Part shown: positions 15,347 to 23,859 of the stretch, piece by piece
Numbering within the stretch: position 1 is the first letter of the stretch
How the letters are laid out: the number at the start of each line of letters is the position of its first letter
Source: Palleronia salina
GTDB lineage: Bacteria; Pseudomonadota; Alphaproteobacteria; Rhodobacterales; Rhodobacteraceae
NCBI RefSeq assembly: GCF_900141995.1
Contig: NZ_FQZA01000003.1
Coordinates: forward strand, 310,001-374,000
Direction: 5' to 3'
Length of the DNA stretch: 64,000 nucleotides
Translations under genes and position numbers: made by a program
Notes under the pieces: model-generated
Databases searched by the model: none
What the model was told of the DNA's origin: nothing
What the model saw: only the letters and a program-made list of their open reading frames with translations

Positions 15347-16155
15347 ACGCTACACGTTCGATTTGGGCCGCCCTGTTCCTCGGGGCGGCCTTTTCCGTTG
15401 CGGCGGCGCAGGCGCAGGACGCGCCGGATGTGCCGCTGGAGGCGGATATCGTGGTCATGGGCGAGCTGCACGATATCGCGCTGCACCATGACAACCAGGC
15501 CGCGTGGGTGGCCCGCATGGCACCGGCGGCGGTCGTGTTCGAGATGCTCCCGCCCGAGCTTGCCGACATCGCCGAAAACATGCGCGGGGCGGACGCCGGG
15601 ACGCTGGGCGATGCGTTGGCGTGGGAAGAACGGGGCTGGCCCGATTTTCCGAGCTACCACCCGATCTTTACCGCGGTCGGCGAGGCGCGCATCTACGGGG
15701 CCGAAGTCCCGCGCGATGACCTTTCGCGCGCAGTGTCCCAGGGGGCGGCGGCGGTCTTCGGCGACGGGGCGGAGCGGTTCCTGCTGGATCTGGATCTGCC
15801 GCTGGAAGAGCAGACGCTGCGCGAGGATCTGCAGGACCGCGCCCATTGCGGGCTGATGCCGCCCGAGATGCTTCCCGGCATGGTCGAGGTGCAGCGTCTG
15901 CGCGACGCTGTGCTGGCGCGCACGGCGCTGACCGCGCTGGACGAGACCGGCGGTCCGGTCGCGGTCATCACCGGCAACGGCCACGCGCGGACCGACTGGG
16001 GGGTGCCCGCGTACCTGCGGGCGGCCGATCCGGACGTCACGGTGCACGCCATCGGGCAGGTCCTGCCGGATGACGAGGCCATGCCCTTCGACACGCGCCT
16101 GTCCTTCGCGGTGGACCTGTCCCATCGCGGCGATCCCTGCGATGCGCTGCGCTGA
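15343..16155 (+). CDS. ChaN/Tiki-fold family exported protein
   Basis: 270 aa from a GTG that overlaps the rpoH stop (GTGA). The first 23 residues (MNATRSIWAALFLGAAF, then SVAAAQAQ) form a signal peptide, here with an AQA-type cleavage site and no lipobox Cys. The mature part carries the ChaN signatures VVMGELHDIALHHDNQ and VVFEMLPPELAD (His/Glu/Asp residues) and VAVITGNGHARTDWGVP. ChaN-like proteins bind haem or metal at the cell surface. The rpoH terminator hairpin (15366-15394) lies within the signal-peptide codons, so this gene is expressed only by read-through or from an unseen promoter. Confidence 0.82.
   Translation: MNATRSIWAALFLGAAFSVAAAQAQDAPDVPLEADIVVMGELHDIALHHDNQAAWVARMAPAAVVFEMLPPELADIAENMRGADAGTLGDALAWEERGWPDFPSYHPIFTAVGEARIYGAEVPRDDLSRAVSQGAAAVFGDGAERFLLDLDLPLEEQTLREDLQDRAHCGLMPPEMLPGMVEVQRLRDAVLARTALTALDETGGPVAVITGNGHARTDWGVPAYLRAADPDVTVHAIGQVLPDDEAMPFDTRLSFAVDLSHRGDPCDALR
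15366..15394 (+). terminator. Intrinsic terminator of rpoH, inside the next gene's coding sequence
   Basis: GGCCGCCC (15366-15373), a loop of 9 bases, GGGCGGCC (15383-15390) and TTTT (15391-15394): an 8-bp perfect stem with a T run 20 bases after the rpoH stop. It codes for part of the ChaN-like protein's signal peptide. Confidence 0.6.
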
Positions 16156-16198
16156 GCGGCTGGACGCCATCGCCCCCCCGGCCTAGGGTCACGCCGAC

Positions 16199-17422
16199 AT
16201 GCTGGACGGCAAGCACATTCTCCTGATCGTGGGTGGCGGAATCGCCGCCTACAAGACGCTCGACCTGATCCGCCGCCTGCGCGACCGGGGCGCCGAGGTC
16301 ACGCCGGTGCTGACCCGGGCGGGCGCGGAATTCGTCACGCCCCTGTCGATCAGCGCGCTGGCCGGGCGCAAGGTCTATTCCGACCTGTGGGACCTCACCG
16401 ACGAGGCCGAGATGGGGCATATCCAGCTGAGCCGCGTGGCCGACCTGGTGGTCGTCGCGCCCGCCACCGCCGACCTGATGGCGAAGATGGCGCAGGGGCA
16501 CGCGGACGACCTCGCATCGACCCTGCTGCTGGCCACCGACACGCCGGTCCTGGTCGCGCCGGCCATGAACGTGCGGATGTGGGAGCATCCGGCCACCCGG
16601 CGCAACCTGGCCACGTTGACCTCGGACGGTATCGCCCGCGTCGGCCCGAACGCCGGCGGCATGGCCTGCGGCGAATACGGCCCCGGGCGCATGGCCGAGG
16701 TCCCCGAGATCATCGCGGCGATCGAGACGCGCCTGGGCGGCGGGCCGCTGTCGGGGCGGCACGTGATCGTCACCTCGGGCCCGACGCACGAGCCCATCGA
16801 CCCGGTCCGCTACATCGCCAACCGGTCCTCGGGCGCGCAGGGCAGCGCCATCGCCGCCGCGCTGCGGGATCTGGGCGCGCGGGTCAGCTTCGTCACCGGG
16901 CCCGCGACAGCCGCGCCGCCACAGGGTGTCGACGTGATCGCCGTGGAAACGGCGCAGCAGATGCTCGACGCGGTCGAGACCGCGCTGCCCGCGGACGCGG
17001 CCGTCTTCGCCGCCGCCGTGGCCGACTGGCGCGTCACCGGCGCCGCCGCGCAGAAGATGAAGAAGGGCCCCGCCGGTCTGCCCCAACTGGCGCTGGCCGA
17101 GAACCCAGACATCCTGGCCGCCGTGTCCGCCAAGGGCGCGGATCGACCGTCGCTCGTGGTGGGCTTCGCGGCCGAGACGGAGAACGTGATCGAACACGCC
17201 ACCGCCAAGCGCCTGCGCAAGGGCTGCGACTGGATCGTCGCCAACGACGTGTCCGAGGGCACGGGGATCATGGGCGGGACCGAGAACGCGGTGACCCTGA
17301 TCTCGGCGGACGGCGCCGAGGCCTGGCCGCGCGACAGCAAGGCAGCCGTGGCGCGGAAGCTGGCGCAGCGCATCGCGGACCACCTCTCTGCCGGCCAGGC
17401 GCAAGGGTCGGCGGCGGAATGA
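16199..17422 (+). CDS. coaBC: Phosphopantothenoylcysteine decarboxylase/phosphopantothenate-cysteine ligase
   Basis: 407-aa bifunctional coenzyme A enzyme. The CoaC flavoprotein half (residues 1-180) shows [16 protein letters not shown], the catalytic His in MGHIQLSR, the PAMN motif in [10 protein letters not shown] (about residue 120) and the Cys-containing lid [14 protein letters not shown] (about residue 155). The CoaB half (from about 190) shows [30 protein letters not shown] and KMKKG with the Lys used in cysteine ligation, and VGFAAETE. The stop overlaps dut by 4 nt. Essential housekeeping gene of normal length. Confidence 0.96.
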   Translation: MLDGKHILLIVGGGIAAYKTLDLIRRLRDRGAEVTPVLTRAGAEFVTPLSISALAGRKVYSDLWDLTDEAEMGHIQLSRVADLVVVAPATADLMAKMAQGHADDLASTLLLATDTPVLVAPAMNVRMWEHPATRRNLATLTSDGIARVGPNAGGMACGEYGPGRMAEVPEIIAAIETRLGGGPLSGRHVIVTSGPTHEPIDPVRYIANRSSGAQGSAIAAALRDLGARVSFVTGPATAAPPQGVDVIAVETAQQMLDAVETALPADAAVFAAAVADWRVTGAAAQKMKKGPAGLPQLALAENPDILAAVSAKGADRPSLVVGFAAETENVIEHATAKRLRKGCDWIVANDVSEGTGIMGGTENAVTLISADGAEAWPRDSKAAVARKLAQRIADHLSAGQAQGSAAE

Positions 17423-17892
17423 CCAACAGGATCGACGTCAGGATACGGCGGCTCGACACCGCAGACCCCGCCATCGCGCTGCCCGATTACGCCAGCGCCG
17501 GTGCGGCGGGTGCCGACCTGCGCGCCAACTTCCCGGCCGCGGCGCGCGACGAGGGGCTGAGCCTTGGCCCCATGGAGCGCGCGCTCGTGCCCACCGGGCT
17601 GGCCGTCGCGCTGCCCGACGGGTTCGAAATGCAGATCCGCCCCCGCTCGGGCCTCGCCCTGCGGCACGGCCTGACGCTGCTGAACACGCCCGGCACCGTC
17701 GATGCCGATTACCGGGGCGAGGTCGGCGTGCTGATGGTCAACCTCGGGGCCACGCCGGTCACGATCACCCACGGCATGCGGATCGCGCAGGCGGTGGTGG
17801 CGCCGGTGGTGCAGGCCGCCTTCACCGGGACCGAAAGCCTCGACGACACCGATCGCGGCACGGGCGGCTTCGGATCCACAGGGGTCGACTGA
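17419..17892 (+). CDS. dut: dUTP diphosphatase
   Basis: 157-aa trimeric dUTPase: hydrolyses dUTP to dUMP, keeping uracil out of DNA and feeding dTMP synthesis. The five dUTPase motifs are visible in order: [25 protein letters not shown] (PRSG), [16 protein letters not shown] with the catalytic Asp, [10 protein letters not shown] and the flexible C-terminal [10 protein letters not shown]. Overlaps coaBC by 4 nt at its start and the moeB-like gene by 1 nt at its stop. The coaBC-dut order is common in alphaproteobacteria. Confidence 0.96.
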   Translation: MTNRIDVRIRRLDTADPAIALPDYASAGAAGADLRANFPAAARDEGLSLGPMERALVPTGLAVALPDGFEMQIRPRSGLALRHGLTLLNTPGTVDADYRGEVGVLMVNLGATPVTITHGMRIAQAVVAPVVQAAFTGTESLDDTDRGTGGFGSTGVD

Positions 17893-18923
17893 TGCTCATC
17901 GTCCTGATCATCGCGGGCGCGCTGTGGTGGTGGACCGGGCGCAAGGGATGGCCGACGCAGCCGCGCCTTCTGCTGCTGGGCCTGCTTTACGTCACCGTGC
18001 TGGCGCTGACGCTGATTCCCGGGCCGCTTCGTCAACTGCTGGGCGGCTCCACCGGCGAATGGCTGGTGGTGGGCGGCATCGGCGCGCTGGTCGCGGCCTA
18101 CGGGTTGGGTCTACGTCGTCTGCGCAAGCGTGTACGGCCCGAGAACCGCCCGAAAGAGCAGCCCACCGGCACCTTCGCCCCGGGCGAGCTGGATCGCTAC
18201 GCCCGCCACGTGGTGCTGCGCGAGATCGGCGGCACGGGACAGAAGCGGCTGAAACAGGCGCGGGTGCTGGTGGTCGGCGCGGGTGGTCTTGGCAGCCCGG
18301 CGATGCTGTACCTTGCGGCCGCGGGCGTGGGCACCATCGGGGTCATCGACGACGACCACGTCGAGGCCACCAACCTGCAACGCCAGGTGATCCACGCCGA
18401 CGCGCGGATCGGGATGCCCAAGGTGTTCTCGGCCGAGGCCGCGATGAAGGCGGTTAATCCGTTTGTCGAGGTGAAGCCGTATCACCGGCGCCTGGATGCG
18501 GACATCGCCGGTGATCTTGTCGCCGACTACGATATCGTGCTGGAAGGCTGCGATGATTTCCGGACGCGGCAGGCCGTCAACGCGGCCTGCGTCGCGGCGG
18601 GCGTGCCGTTGGTCTCGGGCGCCCTGTCCCCGTGGGAGGGGCAGGTGTCGGTGTTCGAAGGGCGCGGCGCTGTGCCCTGTTATGCGTGCATTTTTCCCAA
18701 GGCGCCGGCGCCGGGACAGTCGGCCACCTGCGCCGAGGCGGGCGTGCTGGGTCCACTGCCGGGGATCATCGGGTCGATGATGGCGTCCGAAGCGGTGAAG
18801 GTGTTGACCGGCGCGGGCGAGCCCCTGCGCGGGCGCATGGCGATCCACGACGCGCTTTATGCCGAGAACCGGACGATCACCCTGTCGCGACGGGCCGACT
18901 GCGCCGTTTGCGGCAAGACGTGA
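17892..18923 (+). CDS. moeB: Membrane-anchored HesA/MoeB/ThiF family adenylyltransferase
   Basis: 343-aa protein. An N-terminal stretch of about 75 residues contains two or three hydrophobic segments ([14 protein letters not shown], then LLLLGLLYVTVLALTLIPG, then WLVVGGIGALVAAYG) that should anchor it in the membrane. The E1-like domain follows: RHVVLREIGGTGQ, nucleotide-binding GAGGLGSPAMLYLAAAG (about residue 130), DDDHVEATNLQRQ, and zinc-type Cys pairs in PCYACIFP and DCAVCGK. MoeB/ThiF enzymes adenylate the C-terminus of sulfur carriers MoaD or ThiS. Which carrier it serves is not shown by the context. Operon with coaBC-dut. Confidence 0.88.
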   Translation: MLIVLIIAGALWWWTGRKGWPTQPRLLLLGLLYVTVLALTLIPGPLRQLLGGSTGEWLVVGGIGALVAAYGLGLRRLRKRVRPENRPKEQPTGTFAPGELDRYARHVVLREIGGTGQKRLKQARVLVVGAGGLGSPAMLYLAAAGVGTIGVIDDDHVEATNLQRQVIHADARIGMPKVFSAEAAMKAVNPFVEVKPYHRRLDADIAGDLVADYDIVLEGCDDFRTRQAVNAACVAAGVPLVSGALSPWEGQVSVFEGRGAVPCYACIFPKAPAPGQSATCAEAGVLGPLPGIIGSMMASEAVKVLTGAGEPLRGRMAIHDALYAENRTITLSRRADCAVCGKT

Positions 18924-18995
18924 TCGGCGCGCGGCGGGGTTGCAGCCCACCGCCATGCGCGGTCTGATCGCCCAATGCCATTCAGGAGAACGCCC

Positions 18996-19784
18996 ATGAA
19001 ATCCGTGATTCTTGCCGCCGCCCTTGGCGTGCTCGCCATCCCCGCCCTTGCCGAGTCGCACCTGCCTGACCTGGACGGGCGCGAAGTCGTCGTCGTGACC
19101 GAAAACGCCTATCCGCCGCTGCAATACATCAAGCCCAGCACGGGCGAGGCGGTGGGCTGGGAATACGACGCGATGGCCGAGATCGCCGAGCGCATCAACA
19201 TCGACGTCAGCTACGAGAACACGAGCTGGGACGCGATGATCCCGGCCATCTCGAACGCGCAGTACGACATGGGCATGACCGGGATCACCATCCGCGACGA
19301 CCGGGCCGAGGTGGTGGATTTCTCGGATCCCTACATGCGCTCGGAAATGGTGATGCTGGTGGCCGCGGGCGAGGATCGGTTTTCCTCGGCCGAGGAATTC
19401 GCCGCGAACGAGGACCTGCTGATCGGCACCCAGCCGGGCACCACGCCCTTCTACGTGGGCATTTACGAGGTGCTGGACGGGTACGAGCAGAACCCCCGCA
19501 TGCGCCTGTTCGAGACCTTCGGTGCGGCGGTGCAGGCCCTGCGGATCGGCGATATCGACCTGGTTCTGACCGACGGCACGGCCGGGCAGGGCTACGTCGC
19601 GGCCTCCAACGGTGCGCTCGAGATCATCGGCGAAAAGCTCGGGACCGAGGATTTCGGCTTCATTTTCCCCAAGGGCAGTGACCTTGTCGCGCCGATCAAC
19701 GCCGCCATCGCCGACATGCGCGAGGACGGGACGATCGAGGCACTGAACCAGAAGTGGTTCATCGACACGCCCCTGGGCCAGTAG
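18996..19784 (+). CDS. Amino-acid ABC transporter substrate-binding protein
   Basis: 262-aa periplasmic protein (SBP_bac_3 family). ATG at 18996 is chosen because AGGAG lies 8 bases upstream and translation begins at the signal peptide [16 protein letters not shown], with cleavage near ALAES. The mature protein shows the ligand-contact pattern [47 protein letters not shown] and the hinge region IGTQPGTT. The specific ligand, probably a polar amino acid, cannot be fixed. The permease gene follows without a gap; no ATPase gene is adjacent, so the complex must borrow one or have it elsewhere. Confidence 0.9.
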   Translation: MKSVILAAALGVLAIPALAESHLPDLDGREVVVVTENAYPPLQYIKPSTGEAVGWEYDAMAEIAERINIDVSYENTSWDAMIPAISNAQYDMGMTGITIRDDRAEVVDFSDPYMRSEMVMLVAAGEDRFSSAEEFAANEDLLIGTQPGTTPFYVGIYEVLDGYEQNPRMRLFETFGAAVQALRIGDIDLVLTDGTAGQGYVAASNGALEIIGEKLGTEDFGFIFPKGSDLVAPINAAIADMREDGTIEALNQKWFIDTPLGQ

Positions 19785-20552
19785 GTGCAAACGCGCGGCG
19801 ACTTTCCGTGGTGGCTGGTCGCCGCCTCTGCCCTCGGGCTTTATTTCCTGTGGCGGATCGTCTCGGACGATCTGTATTCGCAGGTCCTGACGACCCTGTC
19901 GCGGGGTGTGGCGATCACGCTGTTCGTGACGGTCGTGGGCTTCGCGCTGGCATCGCTGCTGGGCCTGCTGCTGGCGCTGGGATCGACGGCGCGCTGGCTA
20001 GTGGTGCGGCAGGCCGTGCGCTTCTACGTGGAGATCGTTCGCGGCATCCCGATCCTCGTGCTGCTGCTCTACGTGGCCTTCGTGCTGGCGCCGTTCCTGG
20101 TCGAGCTTTGGAACCTCATCGGCCTGCCCGAGGCGCGCACCCGTGACTTTCCGCTGATCTGGCGGGCCATCCTCGCGCTGGTGATCGGCTATTCCGCGTT
20201 CATTGCCGAGGTGTTCCGCGCCGGATTGCTGAGCGTCGATCCCGGCCAGATCGAAGCGGCCAAGGCGCTGGGGCTGAGCTCGTGGCAGCGGTTCCGGCTG
20301 ATCGTGCTGCCGCAGGCGATCAAGACGATCCTGCCGCCGCTGGGCAACGACTTCATCGCGATGATCAAGGATTCCAGCCTCGTCTCGGTGCTGGGCGTGC
20401 TGGACATCACGCAACTGGGCAAGGTCACCGCCGCTGGCAATTTCCGCTATTTCGAGACCTACAACGTCGTGGCGTTCCTGTACCTCGCCATGACCATCGG
20501 GCTGTCGCTGCTGCTCAGACGGCTCGAGCGGCACCTGAACCGCAAGCCCTGA
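19785..20552 (+). CDS. Amino-acid ABC transporter permease
   Basis: 255-aa membrane protein starting with GTG directly after the binding-protein stop. About five hydrophobic segments can be seen (WWLVAASALGLYFL, then GVAITLFVTVVGFALASLLGLLL, then IPILVLLLYVAFVLAPFLV, then AILALVIGYSAFIAEVF and the C-terminal VVAFLYLAMTIGLSLLL). The EAA loop that contacts the ATPase is EAAKALGLSSWQRFRLIVLPQ (about residue 163). This is the HisM/GlnP type, with the typical GIPILV motif. Works with the 18996-19784 protein; the ATPase is not in the window. Confidence 0.92.
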   Translation: MQTRGDFPWWLVAASALGLYFLWRIVSDDLYSQVLTTLSRGVAITLFVTVVGFALASLLGLLLALGSTARWLVVRQAVRFYVEIVRGIPILVLLLYVAFVLAPFLVELWNLIGLPEARTRDFPLIWRAILALVIGYSAFIAEVFRAGLLSVDPGQIEAAKALGLSSWQRFRLIVLPQAIKTILPPLGNDFIAMIKDSSLVSVLGVLDITQLGKVTAAGNFRYFETYNVVAFLYLAMTIGLSLLLRRLERHLNRKP

Positions 20553-20616
20553 CGGGGTAGCCAAGCGGCGCGTTGCACCATAGCTCTTGTCACAGACCCC
20601 GATCAGGAGCCGATAC

Positions 20617-22644
20617 GTGAAGAACCCCCTATTGCAAGATTGGACCACGCCGTACGAGATGCCGCCCTTCGGCGACATCACCGACGATCACTTCGAAGAG
20701 GCGGTGGATGCCGCGCTGGACGAGGCGCGCGCCAACGTGGCCGCCATCGCCGACAGCGACGCGGCCCCGACCTTCGCCAACACGATCGAGGCGCTGGAGC
20801 GCGCGGACGAGACGCTGGGCCGCGTGCTGGGCGTATTCTACACGCTGGCGGGCACCGACGCGAACGACCGGCGCGAGGCGCTGAGCCGCGCATTTTCGCC
20901 CAAGCTGTCGGCCTACGGATCCGAAATCGCGTCGAACGCGGCGCTGTTCGCGCGGATCGAGACGCTGTGGCAGGACCGCGACACGCTGGACCTGACCGAC
21001 GAGCAGGCGCGCCTGCTGTATCTGACCCGCCGGTCCTTCGTGCGCCGCGGCGCCGAGCTGGACGGCATCGCCAAGGACCGACTGGCGCAGGTCATGCAAC
21101 GGCTGGGCGCGCTGGGCGTCCAGTTCAGCCAGAACCTGCTGGCCGATGAACGCGAATGGGTGATGGAACTGGGCGAGGACGACCTGGACGGGCTGCCCGA
21201 GTGGCTCGTCGAGGCCGCGCGCGCCGCGGGCGAGGAGAAGGGCCGCAAGGGACCGGTCATCACCCTGTCGCGGTCGCTGATCGTGCCGTTCCTGCAATTC
21301 TCGTCCCGACGTGACCTGCGCGAGGCCGCCCATAGCGCCTGGACCGCGCGCGGCGCCAATGGCGGTTCCACCGACAACCGGGACATCGCCGCCGAGATCC
21401 TTGCCCTGCGCGAGGAACGGGCGGGATTGCTCGGCTATGACAGCTTCGCCGAATTCAAGCTCGAGACCGAGATGGCGGGCACGCCCGAGGCGGTGCGTGA
21501 CCTGCTGATGAAGGTCTGGGAGCCCGCGCGCGCCAAGGCGGTCGAGGACCAGCAGCGCCTGTCCGCGATGATGCACAATGATGGCGTCAACGGCGAGCTC
21601 GAGCCTTGGGACTGGCGATATTACTCGGAAAAGCGCCGCGCGGAGGAACACGATCTCGATGACAGCGCGCTGAAGCCCTACCTGCAACTCGACCGGATGA
21701 TCGAGGCGGCGATGGATTGCGCCAACCGTCTGTTCGGGCTGGAATTCGCGCCGGTGGACGTGCCGCTTTACCACCCGGATGTCCGCGCGTGGGAGGTCAC
21801 GCGCGACGGGCGGCACATGGCCATCTTCCTCGGTGACTATTTCGCGCGCGGGTCGAAGCGGTCGGGTGCGTGGTGTTCGGCCATGCGGTCGCAGCAGAAG
21901 CTGACGGGCGACATCCGGCCCATCGTGATGAATGTCTGCAACTTCGCCAAGCCGCCCAAGGGCAAACCCGCGCTGCTGAGCTATGACGATGCGCGCACGC
22001 TGTTTCACGAGTTCGGCCATGCCTTGCACCAGATGCTGTCCGACGTGACCTACGAGTCGATCAGCGGCACCAGCGTGGCGCGGGACTTCGTGGAGTTGCC
22101 CAGTCAGCTTTACGAGCATTGGCTGGAGGTGCCCGAGGTGCTCGAGAAATACGCCACCCACGCCGAGACGGGCGAGGCGATGCCGCGCGAGATGCTCGAC
22201 CGGCTGTTGGCCGCGAACACCTACGACATGGGGTTCAGCACGGTCGAATACGTGGGCTCGGCGCTGGTCGATCTCGAGTTCCACGCCGGCGAGGCGCCCG
22301 AGGATCCCATGGCGTTCCAGGCCGAGGTGCTGGACGGGATCGAGATGCCGCGCGCCATCGGCATGCGCCACGCCACCCCGCATTTCGCCCATGTGTTCTC
22401 GGGCGACGGGTATTCGTCCGGCTACTACAGCTACATGTGGTCCGAGGTGATGGACGCCGATGCCTTCGCCGCCTTCAAGGAAGCGGGCGGGCCCTTCGAC
22501 GCCGAGACCGCGCAGAAGCTCGAACGTCACATCCTCAGCGCCGGCGGCAGCCAGGACGCGCAGGAGGCCTATGTCGCGTTTCGCGGGCGGATGCCCGGGG
22601 TCGATGCGCTGCTGAAGGGCAGGGGACTGGACGACGCGGCCTGA
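20617..22644 (+). CDS. M3-family oligopeptidase (peptidyl-dipeptidase Dcp / oligopeptidase A type)
   Basis: 675-aa cytoplasmic zinc peptidase that degrades short peptides. The HExxH motif is HEFGHALHQ at residues 464-468, followed by the third-ligand region SISGTSVARDFVELPSQLYEHWL (conserved E in FVELPSQ). The substrate-binding Tyr-Gly segment is seen as FSGDGYSSGYYSYMWSEV near the C-terminus. The GTG at 20617 is chosen because AGGAG lies 7 bases upstream; an earlier TTG in frame has no ribosome site. Length matches Dcp and OpdA; the choice between these two cannot be made from motifs alone. Confidence 0.9.
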   Translation: MKNPLLQDWTTPYEMPPFGDITDDHFEEAVDAALDEARANVAAIADSDAAPTFANTIEALERADETLGRVLGVFYTLAGTDANDRREALSRAFSPKLSAYGSEIASNAALFARIETLWQDRDTLDLTDEQARLLYLTRRSFVRRGAELDGIAKDRLAQVMQRLGALGVQFSQNLLADEREWVMELGEDDLDGLPEWLVEAARAAGEEKGRKGPVITLSRSLIVPFLQFSSRRDLREAAHSAWTARGANGGSTDNRDIAAEILALREERAGLLGYDSFAEFKLETEMAGTPEAVRDLLMKVWEPARAKAVEDQQRLSAMMHNDGVNGELEPWDWRYYSEKRRAEEHDLDDSALKPYLQLDRMIEAAMDCANRLFGLEFAPVDVPLYHPDVRAWEVTRDGRHMAIFLGDYFARGSKRSGAWCSAMRSQQKLTGDIRPIVMNVCNFAKPPKGKPALLSYDDARTLFHEFGHALHQMLSDVTYESISGTSVARDFVELPSQLYEHWLEVPEVLEKYATHAETGEAMPREMLDRLLAANTYDMGFSTVEYVGSALVDLEFHAGEAPEDPMAFQAEVLDGIEMPRAIGMRHATPHFAHVFSGDGYSSGYYSYMWSEVMDADAFAAFKEAGGPFDAETAQKLERHILSAGGSQDAQEAYVAFRGRMPGVDALLKGRGLDDAA

Positions 22645-22719
22645 CGGCGGGGCGGTAACGGCTCTGGTGCGCGGTTCGCCGCGCGCCTAGGCTTCCCCGA
22701 ACGCGCGAGGGAGGCCGCC

Positions 22720-23811
22720 ATGACGAAGATCACCGGGGTCGACGCCCGCCTGTACAACATCCCGCTGGACGAGGTGCTGGAGGACGCCAAGCACGGCGCC
22801 CACAGCCATTTCCACCTGGTCACCGCGACCGTGCGGCTGGACGACGGCTCGGAAGGGACGGGCTACACCTATACCGGCGGGCGCGGCGGCCATTCCATCC
22901 TGGCGATGATCGAGCACGATCTCGCGCCGTGGCTCGTCGGGCAGGACGGCGCGGACCCCGAGGCCCTGCATGATGCCATGCAATGGCACATGCATTACGT
23001 CGCGCGCGGCGGGGTGGCGAGCTTCGCGATCTCGGCCGTGGATATCGCGCTGTGGGATGCGAAGGGGCGGCGCAGCGGGCAATCGCTGTTGCAGATGGCC
23101 GGCGGGCACGCCGACCGCTGCCATGCCTACGCGGGCGGGATCGATCTGAATTTCACGCTTGAGAAATTGCAGCGCCAGACCGAGGGCTACCTGTCGCGCG
23201 GCTTCACCGCCATCAAGATCAAGGTCGGGCGTCCGGACCTGGAAGACGACGTGGCGCGGTTGACCGCCATCCGCGCGATGCTGGGGCCGGACCGTCCGCT
23301 TATGGCCGACGCCAACTATGCCCTGAGCGTGGACGAGGCCATTGCCGCCGCGCGCGCGTTCCAGCCGCTGGATCTCATGTGGTTCGAGGAGCCGACGATC
23401 CCCGACGACTACAAGGGATACGGGCGCATCGCGGCCGAGACGGGCATGCCGCTCGCCATGGGCGAGAACCTGCACACGATCCACGAGTTCGAATACGCCT
23501 TCGCCGAGGCGGGGCTGAGCTATGTGCAGCCGGATGCCAGCAATTGCGGCGGGATCACCGGGTGGCTGCGGGTCGCCGCGCTGGCCAAGCGGCATGGCAT
23601 CCCGGCCTGTTCCCACGGGATGCAGGAACTGCACGTGAGCCTCGTTTCGGCCCAGCCCAACGCGGGCTGGCTCGAGGCGCACAGCTTTCCCATCGACCGC
23701 TACACGCATCGCCCCCTGGCACTGGAGGACGGGCTGGCGGTGGCGCCGGACGTGCCGGGCATCGGGGTCACGTTCGACCGCGAAAAGCTTGCGGCGGCCC
23801 ACGAAGCGTAG
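22720..23811 (+). CDS. Mandelate racemase/muconate lactonizing enzyme family protein
   Basis: 363-aa enolase-superfamily enzyme. The N-terminal capping domain ends with the 20s/50s loop region [12 protein letters not shown]. The barrel holds the general base K-x-K in [10 protein letters not shown] (about residue 165), metal ligands in MADANYALS (Asp), [10 protein letters not shown] (Glu) and AMGENLHT (Glu), and the second-side acid or base in CSHGMQE. Both Lys and the His side are present, as in racemases and in some dehydratases (for example cis-3-hydroxyproline dehydratase or sugar-acid dehydratases). The substrate cannot be settled. Transcribed alone, with a GAGG-type ribosome site before ATG 22720. 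Confidence 0.85.
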   Translation: MTKITGVDARLYNIPLDEVLEDAKHGAHSHFHLVTATVRLDDGSEGTGYTYTGGRGGHSILAMIEHDLAPWLVGQDGADPEALHDAMQWHMHYVARGGVASFAISAVDIALWDAKGRRSGQSLLQMAGGHADRCHAYAGGIDLNFTLEKLQRQTEGYLSRGFTAIKIKVGRPDLEDDVARLTAIRAMLGPDRPLMADANYALSVDEAIAAARAFQPLDLMWFEEPTIPDDYKGYGRIAAETGMPLAMGENLHTIHEFEYAFAEAGLSYVQPDASNCGGITGWLRVAALAKRHGIPACSHGMQELHVSLVSAQPNAGWLEAHSFPIDRYTHRPLALEDGLAVAPDVPGIGVTFDREKLAAAHEA

Positions 23812-23859
23812 GCCGCCGCGGCGTTCATCGGGCCGGCGGGATCACCGGCCCGGGCCGGT

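Noticed and set aside
18924-18995. Imperfect GC-rich hairpin before the amino-acid binding-protein gene
   Set aside because: Stem is interrupted and no T run follows, so a terminator cannot be supported.
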